Below are positions 1 to 8,081 of a stretch of DNA of 50,234 bases, in pieces; the stretch's first letter is position 1; each line of letters starts with the position of its first letter. The translations under genes and the position numbers were made by a program. The stretch spans positions 1 to 50,234 of the forward strand of contig CAIQHF010000027.1 of NCBI GenBank assembly GCA_903871605.1, in the 5' to 3' direction. This DNA is from an uncultured Sphingomonadaceae bacterium (GTDB lineage: Bacteria > Pseudomonadota > Alphaproteobacteria > Sphingomonadales > Sphingomonadaceae). The notes beneath the pieces are model-generated. The model was not told the DNA's origin, searched no databases, and worked only from the letters and a program-made list of their open reading frames with translations.

Positions 1-399
1 ATCGATGCGATCGCCGCCGCGTCGTTCTCGACCAGTTGGCGGAGCGCACGCCGGTCGAGCAGCAGTGCCTTCACCCGCAGGACGACCGCCGCCTCGAGGT
101 CGTGCGCGGGCATCCGCCATGCAGCCGGTGCCCCATCGCGAAGCTCGGACGCGTGATGTAGCAGCGATACCGCTTGGCTCGCGCAGATTGACCCCGGTCT
201 TCCGCTCGACCTTGTTCGCCGCGATCGTGCGCTGGACGGCCTCCCAGAGTTCAGGCTTGATGATCGCCTCATGCTCGCCCGGCTTTGCATCACCTTAGTG
301 GACGATCTCACCCCGATAGATGCGGTTGGACAGCATCGCGAACGACATCCCGCGTTCGAAGGGAACGCCGCCGATCGGTGGGCTGCCATCGAACGTCAT
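1..399 (-). pseudogene. Large serine recombinase relic (Recombinase-domain portion)
   Basis: Read on the minus strand from 399, the sequence encodes GGVPFERGMSFAMLSNRIYR, GEIVH, a TAA stop (297-295), then GDAKPGEHEAII and LWEAVQ. This is the familiar core of the Recombinase domain of large serine recombinases, whose usual form resembles LLRNRIYRGEIxHKGxxYPGEHEAII, with the stop replacing a conserved residue. Further on, AKRYRCYI and then RMPAHDLEAAVVLRVKALLL appear in different reading frames, matching the zinc-region and C-terminal pieces of the same family. At least two frame changes plus the stop make this a decayed gene. The N-terminal catalytic resolvase domain with its Ser is not present here, and the 3' part runs off the window edge. 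Family assignment is from motif memory, not a search. Confidence 0.72.
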
Positions 400-831
400 G
401 CTACGTCGGATTGCGCAGCTGTCAGAGGATGCGGCATTTCAGCGCCCGCAATTTCCGCTCGATCAGAATCCGGGATGTCACGCCCGTTTGACGCCGGAAT
501 TGCGCTTCGGTGGGTTGTCGGGGCGCTCCGAGGGAGGCGGGTCAGAGCGCCCCGGTTAGGTTCTTGGCCGATCTGAGGGGGCGAGGTCGGCCTGCCGGTG
601 TCGAGGATGACCGGCCCGGTGAATGTGTCGCGATGCGCTTCGCGGTTCCCTGACTTATGTTGGACGTGCCGGAAGGCACCAGCCCCGTTCGGTCTCCGTT
701 ATGCCCTTGCGGACTGGCCGCCTCCGATCTGCGGAGCCGGTCTCGGCAGGCGCTCGCCATCGGCATTTGTCACGACATCGCTCCCGGCGCATCTTCGTTA
801 AGCTGAAGGAGAGTGCGCGGGGCGACGCACC
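400..831. other. Non-coding or degraded stretch, nothing recognised
   Basis: No reading frame here has a convincing start, RBS and family signature. The minus strand beyond the recombinase relic carries short open segments, including a helix-turn-helix-like run around 490-430, that I cannot assign. It is best read as decayed sequence between the recombinase relic and the truncated acyltransferase. An AAGGAGAG Shine-Dalgarno-like run lies about 25 bases before the acyltransferase start. Confidence 0.4.
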
Positions 832-1065
832 ATGCGGGGCATGCCGGTGCGTAATCCTTTTGGGGGTGACCTGAAGAGCTATCCCGCGCAGATCCCCGGC
901 CTGACATCGTTGCGGTTCTTCGCGGCCCTCTGGGTCGTTCTATACCATTATACATGGTGGCTGACCCCGGCCAGCGTTCCGGCGCTCGAGCTCCCGATCG
1001 TGGCGCAGGGGTATCTGGCGGCAGAGGTCGTCGCCTTTCGCCAAAGGCTGCTGCGCGCTCGGTGA
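832..1065 (+). pseudogene. Truncated acyltransferase 3 family protein
   Basis: The frame encodes an N-terminus with IPGLTSLRFFAALWVVLYHY followed by GYLAAEVV, typical of the first transmembrane helix of acyltransferase 3 (OatA/NodX/ExoZ-like) membrane proteins. These normally span about 350-400 residues with ten or so helices. Here the similarity stops where the family would continue with a phenylalanine-rich second helix, and the frame ends after 77 residues. The following 200 bases up to the P450 do not continue the family in any frame I could read. I infer a deletion-derived remnant, fitting the neighbouring recombinase relic. The start could instead be the ATG at 841. Confidence 0.6.
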
Positions 1066-1268
1066 TGTACGCGCCGACAGTCCCCATCATCGGCTCCGCG
1101 CCCGTCCTGCCGATCGCGTATCGGCACGAAGGGATCGTTTGGGCGATGAACATGGCCGCGCGGTGCCCGCGCATAGCCGGCGCAAAACGACATTGGTATA
1201 GCCGGCGCTCGCATCATGCCGATCGCACGCTGGCACTCGACCGGCGTGCGCGCTTTGGGGAGGGAGCC

Positions 1269-2585
1269 GTGAACGATATGCCCAATGATTTCGAGGCGCA
1301 TGATTTCTTTCGCGGCGACCGGTTCGTCAGCGACCCCTATCCCTATTTCGATTATCTGCGGGAGCAGTCCCCCGTCGTGCGCGAGCCGCACCAGGGCATC
1401 TTCATGGTGACGGGGTATGACGAAGCGCTCGCGGTCTATAACGATCCCGCGAATTTCTCGTCGTGCATGTCGACCACCGGGCCGTTCGCCGGCTGCCCGA
1501 TCCCGCTGGCGGGGCACGAACAGGACGACATTTCCGAGCTGATCGAATCGTATCGCGACCAGACGCCGTTCAGCGACCAGCTGCCGACAATGGATCCGCC
1601 GGTGCACACCGCCCACCGGGCGTTGCTGATGTCGCTGATCACGCCGAAGCGCCTCAAGGAGAATGAGGACTTCATGTGGAAGCTGGCCGACGAGCAGATC
1701 GACACGTTCATCGCCCGTGGCCGATGCGAGTTCATGGACGCCTATGCGCAGCCCTTTGCGGTGCTTGTCGTATCCGACCTGCTGGGCGTGCCCGCCGAGG
1801 ACCGGATCGAGTTTCGCAAGCATCTGATCCGCGTCGAGCAGGAGAGCGGCGGCGCGGTCGTGGGCGGCACCGACGGCGAGGTCACGCACGGGCCGCTGGT
1901 CTTCCTCTACGATCGCTTCTCGGCCTATATCGAGGACCGCAGGCGCAATCCCGGCGACGACATCCTCACCGGGCTCGCCAAAGCCACCTTCCCCGGCGGC
2001 GCGGTGCCCGAGCCGATCGACGTCGCGCGGATCGCCGCCAACCTGTTCTCCGCGGGCCAGGAAACCACGGTGCGCCTGCTCAGCTATGCCTTCAAGGTGA
2101 TCGGCGAACGACCCGATATCCAGAAGCGCCTGCGCGAGGATCGCGGCCTCATCCCCAATTTCGTCGAGGAATGCCTGCGCGTCGAGGGGCCTGTGAAGGG
2201 CGACTTCCGGCTGGCGAAAAAGCCGACCAGCGTGGGCGGCGTCGATGTCCCGGCCGGCGCCTTCCTTTATATCTCCAACAGCGCCGCGAACCGCGATTCG
2301 CGCAAGTTCGACAATCCCGGAGCATTCGAGCTCGACCGCAAGAATGCGCGCCTGCACGTCGCCTTCGGTGCCGGGCGTCATGCCTGTCCCGGAGCGCCGC
2401 TGGCGCGGGCCGAGGCGGTCGTCAGCCTCAACCGCATGTTCGACCGGACCAGCGACATTCGCATCGACGAGACGGTCCATGGGCCGGCAGGCGCGAGACG
2501 CTACAGCTATCTGCCGACCTTCATCCTGCGCGGCCTTACGCATATCGCGCTCGAGTTCGATGCGGTGGAGGCCGGTCCGCGATGA
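1269..2585 (+). CDS. Cytochrome P450
   Basis: A 438-residue soluble bacterial P450 monooxygenase. The heme-binding loop FGAGRHACPG places the thiolate Cys at about residue 373. The I-helix oxygen-activation motif AGQETT is at 262-267 and the K-helix ExxR pair is E301/R304. Length is normal for class I bacterial P450s. I chose GTG at 1269 because GGGGAGGGAG (1257-1266) sits just ahead of it; ATG at 1278 is the alternative, three codons later. The stop overlaps the start of a ferredoxin gene (ATGA), so the electron donor is co-translated. A ferredoxin reductase is not in the window and must come from elsewhere. The substrate is unknown; surrounding genes suggest a catabolic hydroxylation or dealkylation. 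Confidence 0.93.
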   Translation: MNDMPNDFEAHDFFRGDRFVSDPYPYFDYLREQSPVVREPHQGIFMVTGYDEALAVYNDPANFSSCMSTTGPFAGCPIPLAGHEQDDISELIESYRDQTPFSDQLPTMDPPVHTAHRALLMSLITPKRLKENEDFMWKLADEQIDTFIARGRCEFMDAYAQPFAVLVVSDLLGVPAEDRIEFRKHLIRVEQESGGAVVGGTDGEVTHGPLVFLYDRFSAYIEDRRRNPGDDILTGLAKATFPGGAVPEPIDVARIAANLFSAGQETTVRLLSYAFKVIGERPDIQKRLREDRGLIPNFVEECLRVEGPVKGDFRLAKKPTSVGGVDVPAGAFLYISNSAANRDSRKFDNPGAFELDRKNARLHVAFGAGRHACPGAPLARAEAVVSLNRMFDRTSDIRIDETVHGPAGARRYSYLPTFILRGLTHIALEFDAVEAGPR

Positions 2586-2785
2586 AGGTGCGGATCGACA
2601 CGGAGCTGTGCGCCGGCTTCGGGATCTGCGTGGGGATATGCCCCGAGATGTTCGAGCTGCATGACGACGGCTATGCGACCGTGTTGCTGGACGAGGTGCC
2701 GCCCGAGCTCGCCGATCTGGTCCGCCGGGCGGCCAGCCAATGCCCGGCGCAGGCGATCTTGCTCAGCGACGACACCGCCGCCTGA
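2582..2785 (+). CDS. Single-cluster ferredoxin, probably [3Fe-4S], P450 partner
   Basis: A 67-residue ferredoxin. The N-terminal cluster region reads CAGFGICVGICPEMF and a distal CPAQAI follows near residue 57. Compared with the C-x2-C-x2-C-x3-CP pattern of [4Fe-4S] ferredoxins, the second ligand position is Phe, which in this family generally goes with a [3Fe-4S] cluster bound by three Cys. An extra Cys in VGICP resembles the non-ligand Cys of Desulfovibrio-type ferredoxins. Its start overlaps the P450 stop by four bases, so it most likely delivers electrons to that P450. No reductase gene is adjacent. Confidence 0.92.
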   Translation: MKVRIDTELCAGFGICVGICPEMFELHDDGYATVLLDEVPPELADLVRRAASQCPAQAILLSDDTAA

Positions 2786-2926
2786 CCGGATCGGCGACGG
2801 CCGCGCGCAACCCGAGGCGCCCCGGCGCGCGCGCCGACAACCGCCCCATTCTGCCGGATGGCCGAACGGCGGATGGCGGGTTAGGATGTCGCTCTCGGGA
2901 TGCGCAGGTCGGGGGCGGAGCGTCGA

Positions 2927-4078
2927 ATGACACGGCATGGGAGCGGCGTCCGTAGAAGACGGGCGAGGATGGCCGTGCTGCTCGCGCTGCCGTGCCTCGC
3001 CATCGGTGGTGTCACCGCAGCACGCCCGGCGGATGCCGCCGACGAAGCGCCGCTGCCGATCCCGCACGTCTCCATCATGTCGCCCTGGCGGCCTCCACCC
3101 CCCCGCCACTTCACGTTGCCCGATGGTCGGGTCGTCGAAGTGATCGAGCGGCAGCCTGTGGCGACGATCGGCGGACAGGCGGTGTCGCGCGGCTTCGCCC
3201 CGTATCAGGCCGAAATCTATTCGCCGTTCACGGGCTATTCCGCCGAGGAGCGCAAGGGCCGCCAGCAATGGGAGCTGGCGCATCGCTGCGGCGGATCGCT
3301 GATCGCGCCGGGGTGGGTGCTGACCGCCGCGCACTGCATCAACGACGAGCGCATCGCCAACCATTATCGCGTGCGGCTCGGGGCCAACGACCTGTCGACC
3401 GGCGAGGGCGTCACCTATCTGATCGACCGATATGTCCGTCACGCCGATTATGACGAGGATCGCCATCTCAACGACATCGCGCTGGTGCATCTGAGCGCCG
3501 ATTCCGCGACCAGGCCAGACCCCAAGGCCCAGATCGAGCCGGTGCGGTTGTTCGGCGCACAGCGCGACGACCCGATCCTGCTCGACAATGCGCGCTTCCA
3601 GCCCAAGCTGGAAAACCCGTTCCTCGGTTTCATCCGGACGCGGACGCTGATGATCGCCGGCCGGCCCGTCGCCGAGGAGCAGACCTATCAGGCCCTGGGC
3701 TGGGGCAACACGATCCCGCGCAGCGACGAAAGCTATTCGACCGTCCTCACCGAGGTGAATCTCGACCTCGTCGATAACCGGCAATGCGGCCGCGCACCCG
3801 GTTATGCGGGCTCGATCACCCGCCGCGCGCTGTGTGCGGCCCGCCCGGGCGCGGACACGTGCACGGGGGACAGTGGCGGACCGCTGGTCGTGCGCTACGT
3901 GCGCAGCACAGCCGACGGGAGCTGGGACGATCGCCAGATCGAGCAGATCGGTATCGTCAGCTGGGGAAAGGGCTGCGCGGAGGCGAAGTCGCCCGGTGTC
4001 TATATGCGCGTCTCCGCCTATCTCGACTGGATCAGACGAGCGATGGCGGCGCCGCCGACGGTGACGGCGCTGCGCTGA
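2927..4078 (+). CDS. Secreted trypsin-like serine protease (S1 family)
   Basis: A 383-residue exported protease. An Arg-rich n-region followed by the hydrophobic stretch AVLLALPCLAIGGV and an ADA-A-type cleavage site near residue 38 indicate a signal peptide. The chymotrypsin-fold triad is clear: TAAHC (His136), DIAL (Asp183) and GDSGGP (Ser316), with paired Cys around the His loop and the C-terminal domain (SWGKGC). A proline-rich linker precedes the catalytic domain. The start at 2927 is preferred over an in-frame ATG at 2900 because GGGGCGGAG lies just upstream. It is separated by 141 bases from the ferredoxin and converges with the next minus-strand gene with no gap, so it is probably its own transcription unit. 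Natural substrate is unknown. Confidence 0.92.
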   Translation: MTRHGSGVRRRRARMAVLLALPCLAIGGVTAARPADAADEAPLPIPHVSIMSPWRPPPPRHFTLPDGRVVEVIERQPVATIGGQAVSRGFAPYQAEIYSPFTGYSAEERKGRQQWELAHRCGGSLIAPGWVLTAAHCINDERIANHYRVRLGANDLSTGEGVTYLIDRYVRHADYDEDRHLNDIALVHLSADSATRPDPKAQIEPVRLFGAQRDDPILLDNARFQPKLENPFLGFIRTRTLMIAGRPVAEEQTYQALGWGNTIPRSDESYSTVLTEVNLDLVDNRQCGRAPGYAGSITRRALCAARPGADTCTGDSGGPLVVRYVRSTADGSWDDRQIEQIGIVSWGKGCAEAKSPGVYMRVSAYLDWIRRAMAAPPTVTALR

Positions 4079-4261
4079 TCATTTGTTGTTCGGATTGCCG
4101 CGGTCGTCCTTCTTGCCGCGATTGTCCGGGTTGCCGCGATTGTCAGGATTGCCCTTCACGGAGCCGTTGCCGCCGGGTGGCGGGCTTTGATGACATTGGA
4201 ACGCGGTCAGTGTGACGGCCATGACGATCCCGCCCACCAGCGCGAATAGCTTCCGCATCAT
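4079..4261 (-). CDS. Small exported hydrophilic repeat protein
   Basis: A 60-residue protein with an N-terminal hydrophobic segment (KLFALVGGIVMAVTLTAFQC) and a very polar tail made of imperfect NPDNRG-type hexapeptide repeats ending in GNPNNK. A Cys follows the hydrophobic segment, but AFQC is a poor lipobox, so lipoprotein status is uncertain. The strong Shine-Dalgarno GAGGA just before ATG 4261 supports a real gene; ATG 4258 is an alternative. It starts only 25 bases after the cyclase/TPR gene, so the two are probably co-transcribed. I do not recognise a family. Confidence 0.6.
   Translation of the reverse strand: MMRKLFALVGGIVMAVTLTAFQCHQSPPPGGNGSVKGNPDNRGNPDNRGKKDDRGNPNNK
4113..4154. 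repeat. 18-bp direct repeat inside small exported protein gene
   Basis: Two adjacent 18-base units (4113-4130 and 4131-4148), each starting TTGCCGCGATTGTC, are followed by a partial third unit. A more diverged related copy lies nearer 4095. On the coding (minus) strand each unit encodes a hexapeptide of the NPDNRG type, so copy-number change would keep the frame. Confidence 0.7.
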
Positions 4262-4286
4262 CTGTCCTCCCCAAGTCAGCAATAAT

Positions 4287-6305
4287 CTAGGCCATGTATA
4301 GGCCGCCGAGCAATTTCGACAATCTTGAATCGTTACGGATCGGATCCAATAGCGGATCGGTCGGCGCGATGAGCAGACCGGTGTCGCCCACGCGCTTGGC
4401 TTTCTCGAGCAATGTAAAGGCGGCGTCGCGCTCGCCCCATTGCGCCAGCACCTGGGCCTGCTGGTAGAGCGCGCTGTCGCCCAGATCGTGGACGAGTTGT
4501 GCCATCGCCGCCTGGGCGGCCGCCGCGTCGCCCAGCTTGCGCGCGACGATCGCGAGACCGGGCAGGCGTGAAAGATCGAGCGGCTCGGCGAGATACGCGG
4601 CCCTCGCTTCGGCCGGCCTGCCAAGCATCAGCAACGCGTTGCCGATGTTGGCATGCGCGACGCGCAGCGTCGGATTGAGCGCGAGCGCCTGTTTCGCAAG
4701 CGGGATCGATCCCGCATAGTCTCGCGCGGTATAGCGGACCAGGCCTGCGGCACGGAACACGCGCGGATTGAGCGAATCGAGGTCGGTGGCGCGCTGGATT
4801 GCGGTGATCGCGTCGGCAGGGCGTCCCGATCGCGAGCAATAGACCGCATAGAGCATCTGGATGTCGGCGTCGCCGACGCCAAGCGCGGCGGCGCGATCAT
4901 AGGCCGGGCGCGCCGCCGCCACGTCGAGCCGGCCGGTATAGAGGGCGAGGCCGAGCGCCATCTGGGCATCGGCGAGATCGGGTGCGAGCGCGACGGCGCG
5001 CCGCGCCGCGGCGATCGCGTCGGCATATAGTTTCGCGGTGCCGTCGGGCGCGGCATATTCGCTGGCGATCGCCGAAAGGACGCGCGAGCGGGCGGCGAAG
5101 GCACCGGCGTAATTCGGGTCCTGCCTGGTCGCCAGATCGAATTGATCGAGCGCGGATCGGTCGGAGGCTTCGTCGATGTCGGCGTCGAACAGCGCCTTGC
5201 CGCGCAGATAGGCATCGTAGGCGGCGACGTTCTGCGTGCCACCCGGGCGCGCGGTGTGCGTGACATGGACCGCGAGCGCTTCGGCCACCGTCTCGGCGAT
5301 GCTGGCCTGCACGGCGAAGACGTCCTCGATCGTGCGATCGAAGGTCTGCGACCAGCTGGTGAAGCCCGACGCGGCGTCCACCAGCTCGGCGACGATGCGC
5401 ATCGCCTGGCTGTCCTTGCGCACGCTGCCTTCGAGGAGATACGCGACGCCGAGCTTTCTCGCGATCGTACGCGCGTCGCCCTCGTCGCTCTTGAACATGT
5501 TGGACGAGGTGGGGGCGGCGACCTTGAGGCCGGTGTTGCGCGCGAGCGCGGCGCGCAATTCCTCGGACAACCCGTCGGAAAAATAGGTCTGCGCCGTGTC
5601 GCCGCTGAGATTGGCGAACGGCAGCACCGCGATGCTGCCCCGGGTTGCGCCCGCGCGCCATGGCTGCCACGCGGCCAGCCCGCCCGCCGCCGCCAGGGCC
5701 AGCCCGCCCGCGCCCGCCAGAAGCGCCCGTCGGCCGACCGGCTGAGCGGTGCCGCGCGGCCGTCGACCCCTGATCGCGGCATCGGGATGGATGCAATAGA
5801 CGCGGACCGGCGCGGCGATGTTCTTGAGCGCGATCTCGCCGAAATCGCCGAACGCTATGTCGAGCTGGCGCAGATCGTCGAGCGCGCGCGCCGATACGCA
5901 GATGCCGCCCGCCGGCGCCTTGCCCTCGAGCCGGGCGGCGATGTTGACGCCGTCGCCGAAGATGTCGCCGTCCTCGGCGATGATGATGTCGCCGATCGTG
6001 ATGCCGATCCGCGCGACGATCGGCGCGAGGTCCGGCTCTTCCGCATTGGCGGCGGCCAGCGCGGCCTGGATCTCGATCGCGGCTTCGATGGCATCGCGCG
6101 CGCTGGCGAACTCGGCGAGCACACCGTCGCCCGTGCCCTTCACGACGCGGCCGCGATGAGCGACGACCTGGACGTCGAGGATCGTCCGGCGGCGCGCGAG
6201 CAGACGCTGCAGCGTGCGCTGCTCGTCGGCATTCATGAGCCGGCTATAGCCGACGACATCGAGCGCGAGGATCGCGGCGAGATGACGGTCTAGCTTCTGC
6301 TCCAT
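4287..6305 (-). CDS. Class III adenylate/guanylate cyclase with TolB-like and TPR domains
   Basis: A 672-residue signalling protein. Residues about 5-170 form a class III nucleotide cyclase domain: LDVVGYSRL supplies the first metal Asp, GTGDGVLAEF the second, and GDGVNIAARLE the Asn and Arg that stabilise the transition state, so it looks catalytically complete. An Ala/Gly-rich hydrophobic segment near residues 195-215 could be a membrane anchor. Then comes a TolB/FlgO-like region (SIAVLPFANLSGD and FSDGLSEEL), followed by TPR-type helical repeats to the end. This architecture is common in rhizobia and other alphaproteobacteria. The start at 6305 begins at MEQKLDRHLAAILALD, the usual N-terminus; an upstream in-frame ATG at 6395 adds an unconserved leader. 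The input signal is unknown. Confidence 0.88.
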   Translation of the reverse strand: MEQKLDRHLAAILALDVVGYSRLMNADEQRTLQRLLARRRTILDVQVVAHRGRVVKGTGDGVLAEFASARDAIEAAIEIQAALAAANAEEPDLAPIVARIGITIGDIIIAEDGDIFGDGVNIAARLEGKAPAGGICVSARALDDLRQLDIAFGDFGEIALKNIAAPVRVYCIHPDAAIRGRRPRGTAQPVGRRALLAGAGGLALAAAGGLAAWQPWRAGATRGSIAVLPFANLSGDTAQTYFSDGLSEELRAALARNTGLKVAAPTSSNMFKSDEGDARTIARKLGVAYLLEGSVRKDSQAMRIVAELVDAASGFTSWSQTFDRTIEDVFAVQASIAETVAEALAVHVTHTARPGGTQNVAAYDAYLRGKALFDADIDEASDRSALDQFDLATRQDPNYAGAFAARSRVLSAIASEYAAPDGTAKLYADAIAAARRAVALAPDLADAQMALGLALYTGRLDVAAARPAYDRAAALGVGDADIQMLYAVYCSRSGRPADAITAIQRATDLDSLNPRVFRAAGLVRYTARDYAGSIPLAKQALALNPTLRVAHANIGNALLMLGRPAEARAAYLAEPLDLSRLPGLAIVARKLGDAAAAQAAMAQLVHDLGDSALYQQAQVLAQWGERDAAFTLLEKAKRVGDTGLLIAPTDPLLDPIRNDSRLSKLLGGLYMA

Positions 6306-6532
6306 CCCGAGACGCGCCCCCTTGCCCGTCCCGAGCATAGCGGACGGCCGCGACGCGTTGCCAGGAGATTCGCCGATGCGGACGGCGATCGTCAAGCGGC
6401 GCTAGCCCATCGTCGCGACCGCGTCCGCGTGCAGCCACCGCATCGCGCGCCACGCCAAAGGCGCGGTGTGGCGGCGGATCGAATCGAGCGGGCCGACGTT
6501 GGCAGCGCGACGGTTGACGAAGGGATTCGCAG

Positions 6533-6844
6533 ATGTTGAAGAAAGCGCTGATGTCGGTGACGCTTGCCGCGATGGTGGTTCCGGTCGCAGTGCCGGCTCC
6601 GGTCTCGGCCGCCGAGCGTTATCATCACAGCTATCGCGGCGCGGGTGGCCACTATCGGTATCGCTGCAGGCGCAGCAACGGCGTGACGGGGGCGCTGATC
6701 GGCGCGGGTGGCGGCGGGCTGGGCGCGGCAGCGCTCGGTGCCGGCCCGGTCGGTCTTGCCGCCGGAGTGATCGGCGGTGGGCTTCTCGGGCGTCACATCG
6801 ACAAGCGCTCGCGCGCGGCGCAGAACCGCCGCCACGGCTGCTAG
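6533..6844 (+). CDS. Exported glycine-zipper protein
   Basis: A 103-residue protein with a signal peptide (MLKKALMSVTLAAM..., cleavage after VSA near residue 26), a short basic His/Tyr/Arg-rich segment, then a Gly/Ala-rich hydrophobic stretch (GALIGAGGGGLGAAALGAGP and GVIGGGLLGRHID) with regular Gly spacing. This is the glycine-zipper pattern of 17-kDa surface-antigen-like and YmgG-like proteins, thought to insert into or associate with the outer membrane. A lone gene between the divergent cyclase and the MDR reductase. No specific role can be assigned. Confidence 0.75.
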   Translation: MLKKALMSVTLAAMVVPVAVPAPVSAAERYHHSYRGAGGHYRYRCRRSNGVTGALIGAGGGGLGAAALGAGPVGLAAGVIGGGLLGRHIDKRSRAAQNRRHGC

Positions 6845-6898
6845 AGACGGCCGCCGCGCGACCGCATCCCCGTCGCGCGAACCGCGATGGAGGCAAGG

Positions 6899-8026
6899 AT
6901 GGCGATAGGCGGACGCGAACTGAGATCGACCGCGCGCAGCGACGGGACGCTCGAGCTGACGATCGAGGATGTCGTCCTCGACGCGCCTGCGTCCGGCGAG
7001 GTGATCGTCCGGGTCGAGGCAGCCCCGATCAATCCCAGCGATCTCGGCCTTCTGCTCGGCCCGGCGGAGATCGCGTCGATGAGCGCGCGCGGAACGACCG
7101 ATCGCCCGACGCTGGCCTTCGACATTCCCGAGGCGCGCAGGGGCGCGGTCAGGGCGCGGCTCGACCAGTCGCTGGCGGTCGGGAACGAAGCCGCGGGCAC
7201 CGTCGTCGAGGCAGGTGCGGGCGCCGAGGCGCTGCTCGGGCACCGTGTCGCCATGCTCGGCGGCGCGATGTATGCCGATTACCGCAAGCTGCGCGAGCGC
7301 GACGTCGTGATGCTGCCCGATGGCGTGAGCGCGGCCGACGGCGCCTCGATGTTCGTCAATCCGCTGACCGCGCTGGGCTTCATCGAGACGATGCGCCGCG
7401 AGGGACACACCGCGATCGTCCACACCGCGGCTGCGTCGAATCTGGGGCAGATGCTGCAGAAGCTCTGTCTCAAGGACGGCGTGCCGCTGGTCAACATCGT
7501 CCGCTCGCCCGAGCAGGCGGCGATCCTGCGCGAGATCGGCGCGACGCATGTGCTCGACAGTCGCGACGCCGACTTCCGAGCGAAGCTGGTGGATGCGATC
7601 GCGGAGACGGGCGCGACGATCGCGTTCGACGCGATCGGCGGCGGATCGCTCGATAGCGACATCATGCAGGCGATGGAGCAGGCGGCGGGTCGGACGATGA
7701 CCGAATTCAGCCGCTATGGCTCGAGCGTCTTCAAGCAGCTCTATATCTATGGGGCGCTCGACCCGGCGCCGACGATCCTCAACCGTCTCGCCTTCGGCTT
7801 TCAGTGGAGCGTCTCGGGCTGGCTGGTGACGCCGTTCCTGCAGAGGGCGGGGCCGGAGGTCGGTGCGCGTCTGCGAAAGCGTGTCGTCGACGAACTGACG
7901 ACGACCTTCGCGAGCCGCTATACGCGCACCATCGGGCTCGCGGAGGCGCTCGATCCCGCCATTCTGCGCGACTATGAGCGCAAGGCGACGGGCGAGAAGT
8001 TCCTGATCGATCCGACGCGCGGATGA
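6899..8026 (+). CDS. MDR-family zinc-type alcohol dehydrogenase-like / quinone reductase-like protein
   Basis: A 375-residue medium-chain reductase. The N-terminal GroES-like domain contains the family sequence VEAAPINPSDLGLLLG and GNEAAGTVVEAGAG. The Rossmann half includes HTAAASNLGQMLQKL and AFDAIGGG. The Cys/His ligands of the structural and catalytic zinc sites are absent, so it belongs with the zinc-independent quinone oxidoreductase / enoyl-reductase branch, using NADPH to reduce a conjugated carbonyl. I take ATG 6899, preceded by GGAGGCAAGG, over ATG 6887, which would itself overlap the Shine-Dalgarno. It converges with the MFS gene across a hairpin. Its substrate is not evident. Confidence 0.85.
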   Translation: MAIGGRELRSTARSDGTLELTIEDVVLDAPASGEVIVRVEAAPINPSDLGLLLGPAEIASMSARGTTDRPTLAFDIPEARRGAVRARLDQSLAVGNEAAGTVVEAGAGAEALLGHRVAMLGGAMYADYRKLRERDVVMLPDGVSAADGASMFVNPLTALGFIETMRREGHTAIVHTAAASNLGQMLQKLCLKDGVPLVNIVRSPEQAAILREIGATHVLDSRDADFRAKLVDAIAETGATIAFDAIGGGSLDSDIMQAMEQAAGRTMTEFSRYGSSVFKQLYIYGALDPAPTILNRLAFGFQWSVSGWLVTPFLQRAGPEVGARLRKRVVDELTTTFASRYTRTIGLAEALDPAILRDYERKATGEKFLIDPTRG

Positions 8027-8058
8027 CCGGCCCGCTGCTCGCACGCGACGATGCGCTG

Positions 8059-8078
8059 CGATCGGGCCGCCCCGATCG
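8059..8078. terminator. Hairpin between convergent genes
   Basis: CGATCGGG and CCCGATCG form an 8-bp perfect stem around a 4-base loop (CCGC) in the 55-base gap between the convergent MDR reductase (ends 8026) and the MFS transporter (ends 8082). There is no T tract on either side, so it could be an intrinsic-like bidirectional terminator or simply a chance GC-rich palindrome. Confidence 0.5.
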
Positions 8079-8081
8079 TGG

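Noticed and set aside
1066-1268. Continuation of the acyltransferase, or an upstream extension of the P450 frame
   Set aside because: No family signature in any frame; the P450 N-terminus fits the later GTG with its Shine-Dalgarno.
948-2543. Long open frame antisense to the first P450
   Set aside because: Its protein is Arg/Asp/Gly-rich low-complexity typical of antisense frames in GC-rich DNA, while the plus strand has full P450 motifs.
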